This document shows, piece by piece, positions 53,000 to 62,066 of a stretch of 64,000 bases of DNA (positions within the stretch are counted from its first letter, which is position 1; each line of letters begins with the position of its first letter). A model generated the notes under the pieces. It saw only the letters and a program-made list of their open reading frames with translations. It did no database searches and was not told the DNA's origin. The position numbers and the translations under genes were made by a program. The DNA lies in assembly GCF_000385335.1 (NCBI RefSeq), contig NZ_ARWA01000001.1, forward strand, positions 186,001 to 250,000, read 5' to 3'. The DNA is from Methyloferula stellata AR4 (GTDB lineage Bacteria > Pseudomonadota > Alphaproteobacteria > Rhizobiales > Beijerinckiaceae).

Positions 53000-55509
53000 G
53001 CGAGCCCGCCCGACTTGTCGGCGCGCGCGGCATGCGGACCTTGGAGAAAATAACGCTGTGCGATCGCGTCTGCGAGGCCGAGCAGATTTTGCTCGAACGC
53101 CAGGATGCGGTCATTGTCGAGCTGCGCCGCGACGGACGTCGCGATCTCGGCGGCAAGCGCCAGCACGAGGCGGCGCGGCGTCTCCAACATGCCGTCTTCG
53201 TTGAGCACCGGCAGTTTTTCCAAATGCTCGACCAGCCGCTCGACCTGGAAAGCGACCGAGCGCGGATTGAACGGATCGAGCACGACCATGTCGCGCACCG
53301 TCGAGACCGCGACGCCCATCAGATAGCGCGAACGATAGGTGATCTGCGAGTCGATAAGATCGAGCAGCGCATCGAGATCGTCGGCCGGCGCTTCGCGGCT
53401 CGTGAAATAGCGGGCGAAGCGGCAGGTATCGACGGCGCGCTCGATGCGGCGTCCGGCATCGAAGAAATGCCAGCCCGCGCCGCGGTTCATATTCTCCTGG
53501 CCGAGGCCCGCGATCGCCGCGAGCCGTCGCAAAGCCACATCGGCGCGCTCGAAAATCTCTGTCTCGGTCAAAGCCACGCCATTGTCCTGCGCCAGCAGCG
53601 CGTCGAGCTGATTGATGAGCCGCCATGTGTCGGGCGACAGACGTTCGCGGATGAAAGACGCCGCGCGGCGCGCATCGCGGATGAGTGACAGCACCGATCC
53701 ATATTGATCGTCGCTATGGAGCGCGGTGGCGGCGAGCGCGACCGTATCCACCCCCGTGTTCGGCGGCGCCGCGCCCCAGGCAACGAAGAGACCGGCAAGG
53801 CGGCTCGCCGTGATGCCGGCATCGGCTATGCGCGGATCGGCTTCGGTGAGGCGTCCGGCGAGCGAGCGGATGAGCCGGAGCGTCGCTTCGGCGCGCTCGA
53901 GATAGCGGCCAAGCCAGAAGAGATTGTCGGCCGCGCGTGAAGGCAGAACGCCCATGATGCGGCGGATGCGCACCGTCTCGTCGGTCGGCAGAAGCGAGAC
54001 CATCTCGACCGGCTTTTCCGAGAGAACCCAGACATCCGCCGATTTGACGCCCGCGCCCATCGAGACAGCGCGCGCATCGGCGCGGTCCGAGATGCGGCAG
54101 AAGCCGCCCGGCATGACCTTCCAGCCATCGGCCGTCTGAGTCGCGTAGACGCGCAGCACGAAGGGACGCGGGATGAGATGCCCGTCGATCCACATCGGCG
54201 TCGTCGAGAGATTGACCACTTCCTGGCCGACGAAATCGACGCCGCGCGTCTCGATCTCGCCGACGAGCCTTTGCTTTTGCTCCGGCGTCAGCGAGGCGCC
54301 GACGACAGATTGATTGGCCGGGAAATCGAGCACCGGATTCCCGAAGGCGCCCGCAATCGCCATCTCGTCGATATGCCTGATCACATCCTTTCGCTCGGCC
54401 GGCTGGCCGCACCACCACGTCGCGATATTGGGCAAGAGCAGCGCTTCGCCCAGCACGCGCTGGCAGAGCCGCGGCATGAAGCTCATCAAGGCGGGCGTTT
54501 CGAGAACGCCGGTGCCGAGCGCATTGGCGAGCACGACGCCATTCTCGCGCACCGCCTCGATCAGGCCCGGCACGCCGAGCTTGGAATGAGCATTGAGTTC
54601 GAGGGGATCGGCATAATCGGAATCGATCCGCCGCCAGATCACATCGGCGCGTTTCAAACCTGCGATGGTGCGCACATGAACCTGATTCTCGCGCATGGTG
54701 AGGTCGGCACCCTCGACCAAAAGAAAGCCGAGATAGCGGGCAAGATAGGCCTGTTCGAAATAGGTCTCGTTGAAAGGTCCCGGCGTCAGCAGGCAGATGC
54801 GCGCATCACTGCGCTGCGCCAGCCCTGCGAGACCCGAGCGGAAGCTCTGGAAGAAAGGCGCCAGGCGCTCGACATTCATGTCGCCGTAAAGCGTCGGAAA
54901 GGCACGGGAGAGCACAAGGCGGTTGGCGAGCGCATAGCCGGTGCCCGAAGGCGCCTGCGTGCGGTCGCCCAGAACCCACCAGCGCCCGTCGGGACCGCGG
55001 CCGAGATCGGCGGCGTAAAGATGCAGATATTTGCCGCCGGGCGGGCGGACATGAGAGAGCGAATGCAAAAATTCCGGGCTGCCGGTGACGGCGGCGGCCG
55101 GAAGATCGCCGTCGGCGATGAGGCGCCCCGGCCCGTAAATATCGGCGGCGATCGCTTCGAGAAGTCCGGCGCGCTGCTCTATGCCTTCGGCGATTTCCTG
55201 CCATTCGCGCGCTTCGATCAGCAGCGGCAGATGGCTCAAGGGCCAGGTACGTTCGCTCAGGTCGCCATAGGCGCGATAGGAGACGCCAGCCTCCCGGATA
55301 TGCCGATCAGCCGTACCGAAACGGCGCTCGATCTCCTCCGGCCCATGTTCGAACAAAGCCTCGAAGAAGCGGAGCCAATGCGGACGCGGCGCGCCGGAAG
55401 GCCCCACGAATTCGTCGGGAATATCGACGAGCGGCCTATAGTCGGCCGTCAGCTCGCGCAGGCGGCTCGACAGAATCTGCGCCTTGGCTGTGGACACGCG
55501 TGGGGCCAT
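52996..55509 (-). CDS. Fused circularly permuted ATP-grasp and alpha-E domain protein
   Basis: This is an 837-residue fusion. Residues ~1-480 are the circularly permuted type 2 ATP-grasp (DUF407/DUF404) domain: GPSGAPRPHWLRFFEALFEH, WVLGDRTQAPSGTGYALANR, DLTMRENQVHVRTIAGLKRAD and LVNALGTGVLETP-like segments. Residues ~500-837 are the alpha-E (DUF403) helical domain, starting VLPSRAADNLFWLGRYLERAE. In many genomes these are two genes beside a transglutaminase; the trio is thought to make or modify a peptide, but the product is unknown. It is first of the coupled pair with the transglutaminase. Confidence 0.92.
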   Translation of the reverse strand: MAPRVSTAKAQILSSRLRELTADYRPLVDIPDEFVGPSGAPRPHWLRFFEALFEHGPEEIERRFGTADRHIREAGVSYRAYGDLSERTWPLSHLPLLIEAREWQEIAEGIEQRAGLLEAIAADIYGPGRLIADGDLPAAAVTGSPEFLHSLSHVRPPGGKYLHLYAADLGRGPDGRWWVLGDRTQAPSGTGYALANRLVLSRAFPTLYGDMNVERLAPFFQSFRSGLAGLAQRSDARICLLTPGPFNETYFEQAYLARYLGFLLVEGADLTMRENQVHVRTIAGLKRADVIWRRIDSDYADPLELNAHSKLGVPGLIEAVRENGVVLANALGTGVLETPALMSFMPRLCQRVLGEALLLPNIATWWCGQPAERKDVIRHIDEMAIAGAFGNPVLDFPANQSVVGASLTPEQKQRLVGEIETRGVDFVGQEVVNLSTTPMWIDGHLIPRPFVLRVYATQTADGWKVMPGGFCRISDRADARAVSMGAGVKSADVWVLSEKPVEMVSLLPTDETVRIRRIMGVLPSRAADNLFWLGRYLERAEATLRLIRSLAGRLTEADPRIADAGITASRLAGLFVAWGAAPPNTGVDTVALAATALHSDDQYGSVLSLIRDARRAASFIRERLSPDTWRLINQLDALLAQDNGVALTETEIFERADVALRRLAAIAGLGQENMNRGAGWHFFDAGRRIERAVDTCRFARYFTSREAPADDLDALLDLIDSQITYRSRYLMGVAVSTVRDMVVLDPFNPRSVAFQVERLVEHLEKLPVLNEDGMLETPRRLVLALAAEIATSVAAQLDNDRILAFEQNLLGLADAIAQRYFLQGPHAARADKSGGLA

Positions 55510-55520
55510 CTATGCGCGCC

Positions 55521-56066
55521 TCATTTTTTGGGCCTGAAGGCTTTCAAGACCTGCGGATCGGTCTCTATATAGGCCGCACCGATCAAATCGAGACAATAAG
55601 GCACTGCGGGGAAGACCGCATTGAGACAGACCTCGATCGACGCGGGCTTGCCCGGCAGATTGATGATGAGGCAAGGCCCGCGATGCGCCGCGATCTGCCG
55701 CGACAGGATCGCGGTCGGCACTTGCTTCAGGCTTTCCTGCCGCATCAGCTCGCCGAAACCCGGCAGGACGCGCGGCGCGGCGGCCTCGGTTGCTTCCGGG
55801 GTCAGGTCGCGCGGCGAGGGCCCAGTGCCGCCGGTCGTCAGGATCAGATCGCAATGGTCCTTATCGGCGAGTTCGATCAGACAGTCGCGGACGGATTCAA
55901 ACCCGTCCGGAATGATCCGCCGGACGGTGGTAAAAGGCGTCGTCAGAATCCTGGTGAGATAGGCCACGATCGCCGGACCGCTCTCATCCTCGTAGACGCC
56001 GATGCTGGCCCGGTCGGAGGCCGTCACCACGCCGACGATGGCCGCGCGTTTCAATTCATCGGCCAT
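55521..56066 (-). CDS. mog: Molybdopterin adenylyltransferase
   Basis: This is a 181-residue MogA. AAIVGVVTASDRASIGVYED and LTTGGTGPSPRDLTPEAT are the molybdopterin-binding signatures. It adenylylates molybdopterin before molybdenum insertion. It ends 11 bp before the ATP-grasp fusion gene on the same strand, so the three genes may share a promoter, though no functional link is obvious. Confidence 0.95.
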   Translation of the reverse strand: MADELKRAAIVGVVTASDRASIGVYEDESGPAIVAYLTRILTTPFTTVRRIIPDGFESVRDCLIELADKDHCDLILTTGGTGPSPRDLTPEATEAAAPRVLPGFGELMRQESLKQVPTAILSRQIAAHRGPCLIINLPGKPASIEVCLNAVFPAVPYCLDLIGAAYIETDPQVLKAFRPKK

Positions 56067-56349
56067 GGGTCACCCGCATTCGTGTCGCCTCAAGCTATTC
56101 CGCAGAGATGATTTAAGCCAATTGCGCCGGTTTTAGAATGGTTTCCATCGTCGCGCCGGATTTGTTCTAAAATAGGCTAACCCTTTCCGATAAAAGGGAT
56201 TTCGATCACAAAGCGGTGTCGCGGGCGATTTCCGCTCCAAGCTTATTGAAAAAGCCTCAAGCTTTCTTCATTCTGTCGATCAAGGCCTGCCCGCATGCTT
56301 TCCATCCGCCTCAACGGTGCATACCTGCGGTTTTAAAGAGGACAGCCCG

Positions 56350-56694
56350 ATGGCGGTGCCCAAGGCAATTGCCGAATATCTTTCAAGCCTGAAGTCGGAC
56401 ATCAAGAAAGTGTCGCTCGACGATCATACCTATCTGATCGTCTCCGCCCGCCATTGCGCCGAAACCTTCCGCCGCTATATGGCGCTGACCACCAAGCAGA
56501 GCATAGCGATCGACAATGTCGTTCATAAATGCTCGGATCTCGTCGAAGCGCTCAAGGTGAAGCCCGCTTTGAGCGAGCCGGAGATCAAGCACCTGCGCCG
56601 CGCTGCGATGGAAGCGGTCGAGGATCTGTCGGAAACCGTCGCCGATGCCGAGCCCTCCCACGAGGCGACGATCCTTCATCTGACGCGCAAATAG
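56350..56694 (+). CDS. Small uncharacterised helical protein (114 aa)
   Basis: This is a 114-residue protein starting MAVPKAIAEYLSSLKSDIKK with AGAGGAC about 7 nt upstream. It is predicted largely helical, with a long C-terminal acidic helix (EPEIKHLRRAAMEAVEDLSE). No family is recognised. The frame opens at 56317, but the start at 56350 fits the ribosome site better. Confidence 0.6.
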   Translation: MAVPKAIAEYLSSLKSDIKKVSLDDHTYLIVSARHCAETFRRYMALTTKQSIAIDNVVHKCSDLVEALKVKPALSEPEIKHLRRAAMEAVEDLSETVADAEPSHEATILHLTRK

Positions 56695-56700
56695 CTCGCA

Positions 56701-56745
56701 TGATCCCGAAAAGGTGCAGGCTTTCGGGATTAGATGATGCGCCAA
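56701..56745. repeat. Short palindromic remnant of the type also seen near 1705-1772
   Basis: ATGATCCCGAAAAGGTGCAG ... CTTTCGGGATTAGATGATGCG forms a hairpin through TCCCGAAA/TTTCGGGA. A similar arrangement (CCGGAAAGATGCAGGC ... TTTCGGATAGGGACGATGCG) follows the BI-1 gene. Both are intergenic. Confidence 0.5.
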
Positions 56746-56838
56746 CGCTAAGCCGCCGGAGTTCCGCGCCCGGCACGAAACTGGCTTCGCCAAATCCTTA
56801 TCATTTGGCCCCTCGCCTCCCTTAGGAGTTCTCTCGCC

Positions 56839-57897
56839 ATGGTCGAATATCGCAAACTGGGTCAAACCGACCTCGCCGTCTCGTCGATCTGCCTCGGCAC
56901 CATGACCTGGGGCCAACAGAACACCGAGGCCGACGGCCATGCGCAGCTCGACATGGCGCTCGATCGCGGCATCAATTTCATCGACACGGCGGAAATGTAT
57001 TCCGTCCCGCCGAAGCCCGAGACGCAAGGCTCGACCGAAAAGATCATCGGCACCTGGTTCAAGGCGCGCGGCAATCGCGACAAGGTGATCCTCGCGACGA
57101 AAGTCTCGGGCCGCAGCACCAACCCCTATATCAGGCCGCATGCCCGCCATACCGAACTCAACCGGCAACAGATCACTTTCGCGATCGAGGCGTCGCTGAA
57201 ACGTCTGCAAACGGATTATATCGACCTCTATCAATTGCATTGGCCGGACCGGCCGCTGCCGCTCTTTGGCGATTCCGCGACGATCTACAAGGAAGCACCG
57301 CCGCCTGCGACGCCTGAAAATCCGATCGAGGAAACGCTCGCCGTCCTCAATGATTTCGTGAAGCAGGGAAAAATCCGCGAGGTCGGACTGTCGAACGAAA
57401 CCGCCTGGGGCACGTCACGATTCATTCATGCCTGGGAACGCGGCTGCGGTCCGCGTATGGTCTCGATCCAAAACGCCTATAATCTCCTGAACCGCACCTT
57501 CGAGATCGGGCTCGCCGAAATCGCGGTGCGCGAGAAGGTCGGCCTGCTCGCCTATTCGCCTTTGGCGCAAGGCTATCTCACCGGCAAATATCAGAACGGC
57601 GCAAGGCCGGAGGGATCGCGTTCCGTTCTGTTCAATCGCGGCCAGCGCTATGAGAAACCCGGCGCCGCGCAGGCGATCGACAAATATGTGGCGCTTGCCA
57701 AAGAGGCTGGCCTCGATCCCGCGCAGATGGCCTTGGCCTTCGTGACCTCACGGCCCTTCGTCACATCGAACATCATCGGCGCGACGACGATGGAGCAATT
57801 GAAGACCGATCTCGATTCTCTCGATGTGACGATCACGCCAGAGCTTGAGGAAAAGATCGACGCGATCCATCAGATCCATCCAAACCCGGCGCCGTAG
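56839..57897 (+). CDS. tas: Tas-type NADP(H)-dependent aldo/keto reductase
   Basis: This 352-residue protein is closely similar in layout to E. coli Tas (346 aa): LGTMTWGQQNTEADGHAQLD, IDTAEMYSVPPKPETQGSTE with the catalytic Tyr, LQTDYIDLYQLHWPDRP, RMVSIQNAYNLLNRTFEIGLAE and ATTMEQLKTDLDSL. The NADPH-linked oxidoreductase substrate is unknown. The TAG stop is directly followed by a half copy of repeat family A. Confidence 0.93.
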   Translation: MVEYRKLGQTDLAVSSICLGTMTWGQQNTEADGHAQLDMALDRGINFIDTAEMYSVPPKPETQGSTEKIIGTWFKARGNRDKVILATKVSGRSTNPYIRPHARHTELNRQQITFAIEASLKRLQTDYIDLYQLHWPDRPLPLFGDSATIYKEAPPPATPENPIEETLAVLNDFVKQGKIREVGLSNETAWGTSRFIHAWERGCGPRMVSIQNAYNLLNRTFEIGLAEIAVREKVGLLAYSPLAQGYLTGKYQNGARPEGSRSVLFNRGQRYEKPGAAQAIDKYVALAKEAGLDPAQMALAFVTSRPFVTSNIIGATTMEQLKTDLDSLDVTITPELEEKIDAIHQIHPNPAP

Positions 57898-58524
57898 ATC
57901 GCGATGATTTCGGATCACCCAACTTAGGCTGTCCGCCTTGGACTGATCCAAAATCATGAACGTGATCGATTTGGTAAATCGGAACGGGGCGCAGATAGGC
58001 TTGCGCTATCTGCGGAAACTTGATCGGGCCCGGAAAACCGCCGCGCACATTGTCCTCATCCCGCTCCAACCGCGTCCGGGCGCGCAATCGTCTTCATAAA
58101 AATATTTCGTACCGCTTTAAGAAAATTTGTTTTTCTCGCAGTTGCGAAGAGAATTACCGTCTCGGTCTTTCGCCAGAAGAACGAAAAAAACAGTTCCATG
58201 AATGCCGCGTTTCTCCTCGGCAGCGCGGGCCTTTTTGCGCTCCACTCCTTCGCGTCGGCCAAAGATTTTGAAACCCCTCATCTTTGATGACACTGGTGTG
58301 CGGCATCCCAAGCTTGAGAGCATGCGACATCAAAGCGATTGACCGCCTTTGCAATTATGGCAACGAAATCGGCCACACCGCATTTTTCCAATCGTGTTCG
58401 CATAAATGATCCACTAAGGTCGAAACAGCGCCATCATCCTCGACGCCGCACCTTCGACTGCGTGTGAGAACACCCGATAACACACTGGCCATATCAACAT
58501 GGGCCGGGCCACAGGGAGTGACGA
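57898..58524. other. 627-bp gene-free region before the serine-cycle genes
   Basis: It begins with a diverged, inverted second half of repeat family A (57898-57970: GATCGCGATGATTTCGG ... CAAAATCATGAACGTGATC, with about 25 unrelated bases between the arms). The rest has no convincing gene on either strand. It must contain the promoter of mtkA-mtkB-mclA; no regulator site is recognised. CAGGGAGTGACGA before ATG 58525 is the ribosome site. Confidence 0.6.
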
Positions 58525-59712
58525 ATGGACATTCACGAATATCAGGCGAAGGAATTGTTGCATAAATTCGGTGTGGCCATTCAACCGGGTTTCATGGCCT
58601 CTTCAGCCGATCAGGCTGTTTATGTAGCAACCCAGCTTGGCGGATGGCATTGGGCGGTGAAGGCTCAGGTTCACGCGGGCGGGCGCGGCAAGGCCGGCGG
58701 CGTAAAACTTTGCAAGACCTATAATGAAGTGCGCCGCGCAGCCGAGGACATGCTCAACAAGCGCCTCGTCACCGCGCAGACAGGCCCGGAAGGAAAACCG
58801 GTTCAACGCGTCTATGTCGAAGTCGCCGATCCTTTCGAAACCGAACTTTATCTGGGTTTCGTCCTCGATCGCAAAGCCGAGCGCGTGCGCGTTATCGCAT
58901 CGAAACATGGCGGCATGGAGATCGAAGAGATCGTCGCCTCCGATCCCAATGCGATCACGCAGATTCTCGTCGAGCCGGCCGTCGGCCTGCAAGCCTTCCA
59001 AGCCCGCGAGATCGCCTTCGAACTCGGCCTGAACATCAAGCAGATGGCGCGCGCGGTGACGACCCTTCTTGGCGCCTATCGCGCGTTTCGCGATTGCGAT
59101 GCGACCATGCTCGAGATCAATCCGCTCGTCATCACCAAAGACGATCGCGTCATCGCGCTCGATGCGAAAATGTCCTTCGACGATAATGCGATGTTCCGCC
59201 GTCCCATGGTCTCGGCCATGTTCGATCCGGCGCAATCCGATCCGCGCGAGGCGCAGGCCGCCGAGCACAATCTGAATTACATCGGGCTCGACGGAGAGAT
59301 CGGCTGCATCGTCAATGGCGCGGGTCTCGCCATGGCGACGATGGACATGATCAAGCATGCCGGCGGAGCGCCGGCGAACTTCCTCGATGTCGGCGGCGGC
59401 GCCTCGCCCGAACGCGTGGCAACGGCCTTCCGGCTGGTTCTGTCCGATCCCAATGTGAAAAGCATCCTCGTCAATATTTTCGCCGGCATCAACCGCTGCG
59501 ACTGGGTCGCGCAAGGCGTGGTTCAGGCCTGCAAGGAGATTGAAATCAAAGTGCCGCTGATCGTGCGGCTCGCCGGCACCAATGTCGAAGCGGGCCGCAA
59601 GATCATCACTGAAAGCGGCATTGCGATCATCAGCGCAGACACATTGACCGAAGCTGCCGAAAAGGCCGTCGCCGCCTGCGGCAACGTCCATAAACTCGCG
59701 ACAACACATTAA
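58525..59712 (+). CDS. mtkA: Malate--CoA ligase (malate thiokinase), beta/large subunit
   Basis: This is a 395-residue ATP-grasp CoA ligase subunit. [37 protein letters not shown] and [21 protein letters not shown] are shared with SucC. The neighbours mtkB and mclA identify it as the malate-specific MtkA, which with MtkB makes malyl-CoA from malate, ATP and CoA in the serine cycle. SucCD of the TCA cycle is the alternative; gene context argues against it. Confidence 0.94.
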   Translation: MDIHEYQAKELLHKFGVAIQPGFMASSADQAVYVATQLGGWHWAVKAQVHAGGRGKAGGVKLCKTYNEVRRAAEDMLNKRLVTAQTGPEGKPVQRVYVEVADPFETELYLGFVLDRKAERVRVIASKHGGMEIEEIVASDPNAITQILVEPAVGLQAFQAREIAFELGLNIKQMARAVTTLLGAYRAFRDCDATMLEINPLVITKDDRVIALDAKMSFDDNAMFRRPMVSAMFDPAQSDPREAQAAEHNLNYIGLDGEIGCIVNGAGLAMATMDMIKHAGGAPANFLDVGGGASPERVATAFRLVLSDPNVKSILVNIFAGINRCDWVAQGVVQACKEIEIKVPLIVRLAGTNVEAGRKIITESGIAIISADTLTEAAEKAVAACGNVHKLATTH

Positions 59713-59736
59713 TCCGGAGAGGGACGGGTAGACGGC

Positions 59737-60645
59737 ATGAGCATTCTCATCGACGAAAAAACACCCATCATCGTACAAGGCATCACGGGTGAAAAAGGGT
59801 CGTTCCACGCCAAGGAAATGATCGAGTGCGGCTCGAAGGTCGTCGGCGGTGTGACGCCCGGCAAAGGCGGCACGACGCATCTTGGTCTTCCGGTTTTCAA
59901 TACGGTGAAGGACGCAGTGCGGGCGACCGGCGCCGAAGCCTCGCTCGCCTTCGTCGCGCCGGCCTTCGCGGCCGACGCGATCATGGAAGCGGCCGACGCC
60001 GGCATCCGGCTCGTCTGTTCGATCACCGACGGCATTCCGGCGCAGGACATGATGCGCGTCAAACGCTATCTCATGCGCTATCCGAAAGACCGCCGCACGC
60101 TGCTGGTCGGACCGAATTGCGCCGGCATCATCAGCCCCGGCAAGGCGATGCTGGGCATCATGCCGAGCAATATCTATATGCGCGGCAATGTCGGCATCAT
60201 CTCGCGTTCGGGTACGCTCGGCTATGAAGCCGCCTCGCAGATGAAGGCTTTGGGCATCGGCGTTTCGACCAGCGTCGGCATCGGCGGCGACCCGATCAAC
60301 GGCAGCTCCTTCGCCGATCATCTCGCCCTGTTCGAACAGGATCCGGAGACCGTCGCCGTGCTCATGATCGGCGAGATCGGCGGCGCGCAGGAAGCCGAAG
60401 CCGCCGCCTGGATTCAAAAGAACATGACGAAGCCCGTTGTCGGGTTCGTCGCAGGCCTCACGGCGCCGAAGGGCCGCCGCATGGGCCATGCCGGCGCGAT
60501 CATCTCGGCGGTCGGCGACAGCGCTGCGGAAAAGACCGAGATCATGAAGAGCTACGGCCTGACCGTCGCGCCAAGCCCCGGCGAATTCGGCACGACCATG
60601 GCGAGCGTGCTCGCCACGGCAAAACCCCAGCGCATGTCGGCGTGA
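59737..60645 (+). CDS. mtkB: Malate--CoA ligase, alpha/small subunit
   Basis: This is a 302-residue partner of Mtk[22 protein letters not shown] is the CoA-binding start, [19 protein letters not shown] the central motif, and His in [13 protein letters not shown] the phosphohistidine. It starts 24 bp after mtkA with GGAGAGGG upstream. Ligation of malate to CoA requires both subunits in the cytoplasm. Confidence 0.94.
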   Translation: MSILIDEKTPIIVQGITGEKGSFHAKEMIECGSKVVGGVTPGKGGTTHLGLPVFNTVKDAVRATGAEASLAFVAPAFAADAIMEAADAGIRLVCSITDGIPAQDMMRVKRYLMRYPKDRRTLLVGPNCAGIISPGKAMLGIMPSNIYMRGNVGIISRSGTLGYEAASQMKALGIGVSTSVGIGGDPINGSSFADHLALFEQDPETVAVLMIGEIGGAQEAEAAAWIQKNMTKPVVGFVAGLTAPKGRRMGHAGAIISAVGDSAAEKTEIMKSYGLTVAPSPGEFGTTMASVLATAKPQRMSA

Positions 60646-60654
60646 GGGCGCATC

Positions 60655-60871
60655 CTTCCCCTCTTAGGGGAAGGTGGCAGTAGCGACTCCGCGGTCGCAG
60701 CGGAATAGGATAAATTGCAACGCGCGAACCTTCTCCCCTTGCGGGAGAAGGTGGCCCGAAGTAGTCGGGCCGGATGAGGGGTAAGAGAACTCTTCAATTG
60801 CGCAATCATACCCCTCACCCGGTCGGCTCCGCCGACCACCCTCTCCCGCAAGGGGAGAGGGTTGCGCAACC
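60655..60871. repeat. Family D palindromic repeat between mtkB and mclA
   Basis: CCTTCTCCCCTTGCGGGAGAAGG (60729-60751) and CCTCTCCCGCAAGGGGAGAGG flank a GGTCGGCTCCGCCGACC stem and CCCCTCACCC/GGATGAGGGG arms. It is a type widely dispersed in alphaproteobacterial genomes. It separates mtkB from mclA by 258 bp and could form structured mRNA between them. Confidence 0.8.
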
Positions 60872-60903
60872 GTTTCGCCCCGCCTGCATCAAAGGACACC
60901 CCC

Positions 60904-61881
60904 ATGAGCTTTACCCTGATCGCGCAGGCCACGCCGCGCCTGCAACGCTCCGAACTCGCCGTTCCGGGCTCGAATCCGGCGCTCTTCGAAAAGGCGGCGA
61001 AATCCAAGGCCGACGTCATTTTCCTTGATGTCGAAGATGCGGTGGCGCCCGACGATAAGGAGCAGGCCCGCAAAAATATCATCCAGGGCCTCAACGAGGT
61101 CGACTGGGGCACCAAGTCCATGATGATCCGCATCAATGGGCTCGACACCCATTATATGTATCGCGACGTCGTCGATATTGTCGAAGCCTGCCCGCGCCTC
61201 GACCTGATCCTCATTCCCAAGGTCGGCGTGCCGGCCGATGTCTATGCGCTCGACATGCTGGTCACGCAGATCGAGACCGCCAAAAAGCGCACGAAGCGCA
61301 TAGGCTTCGAAGTGCTGATCGAAACGGCGCTCGGCATGGCCAATGTGGAGGCGATCGCGCAATCGAGCCCGCGCCTCGAAGCGATGAGCTTCGGCGTCGC
61401 CGACTATGCGGCATCGACCCGCGCGCGCACGACCGTCATTGGCGGCGTCAATCCGGATTACGGCGTGCTCTCCGACAAGGATGCCGACGGCAAGCGCGCC
61501 TATTATTGGGCTGACCAATGGCACGCCGCCCAAACCCGCATGCTCATTGCCTGCCGCGCCTATGGGCTGCGGCCGATCGACGGGCCGTTCGGCGATTTCT
61601 CGGATCCCGACGGTTTTTTTGCCGCGGCCAAGCGCGCCGCGGTGCTCGGCTATGAGGGCAAATGGGCGATCCACCCGTCCCAGATCGACCTGGCGAATCA
61701 GGTCTTCACGCCCTCCGAGACGGAAGTGACCAAGGCCAAGCGTATCATCGAGGCGATGGATCAGGCCGCGAAAGACGGCAAGGGCGCCGTGTCGCTCGAT
61801 GGAAAATTGATCGACATAGCCTCGATCCGCATGGCAGAAGCACTCCTCAACAAGGCGCAGGCAATGGCCGCGGCGGAGTGA
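60904..61881 (+). CDS. mclA: Malyl-CoA lyase (L-malyl-CoA / beta-methylmalyl-CoA lyase)
   Basis: This is a 325-residue enzyme of the CitE-like family. SELAVPGSNPALFEKAAKSK, the metal-site acidic residues in FLDVEDAVAPDDK and EVLIETALGMANVEA, and the late GKWAIHPSQIDLAN are typical. It cleaves malyl-CoA to glyoxylate and acetyl-CoA. Length fits serine-cycle MclA (~324). I chose ATG 60904 rather than the longer frame from 60862, which reads through the repeat. Confidence 0.95.
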   Translation: MSFTLIAQATPRLQRSELAVPGSNPALFEKAAKSKADVIFLDVEDAVAPDDKEQARKNIIQGLNEVDWGTKSMMIRINGLDTHYMYRDVVDIVEACPRLDLILIPKVGVPADVYALDMLVTQIETAKKRTKRIGFEVLIETALGMANVEAIAQSSPRLEAMSFGVADYAASTRARTTVIGGVNPDYGVLSDKDADGKRAYYWADQWHAAQTRMLIACRAYGLRPIDGPFGDFSDPDGFFAAAKRAAVLGYEGKWAIHPSQIDLANQVFTPSETEVTKAKRIIEAMDQAAKDGKGAVSLDGKLIDIASIRMAEALLNKAQAMAAAE

Positions 61882-62066
61882 TCTTGCGCCGGTTTTGAAC
61901 CTTATGGCTCAAAACCGGCCCGGTGGTCTGAGGCACTACCTCGGCGGCGATAGGGTAGTTTGTATGTCCGGGAGCGGGCCGGCAACGGAATGGCTGGTTT
62001 CGGTAGTCAGGCCGTGGTGAGCGGACGCCGTCTTTGAAGCCGGTTCACGCCCAAATGGCACATTTT

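Noticed and set aside
54178-55572. 464-codon plus-strand frame over the ATP-grasp fusion
   Set aside because: It is antisense to conserved ATP-grasp motifs and shows no domain of its own.
58603-60489. 628-codon open frame on the minus strand over mtkA and mtkB
   Set aside because: It is antisense to two clearly conserved enzymes. Its sequence is His/Asp/Arg-rich without any domain, as expected from the reverse strand of GC-rich genes.
58525-60645. Assignment as succinyl-CoA synthetase sucCD
   Set aside because: The genes are followed by malyl-CoA lyase and not by 2-oxoglutarate dehydrogenase or mdh, and the sequence pattern fits malate thiokinase better.
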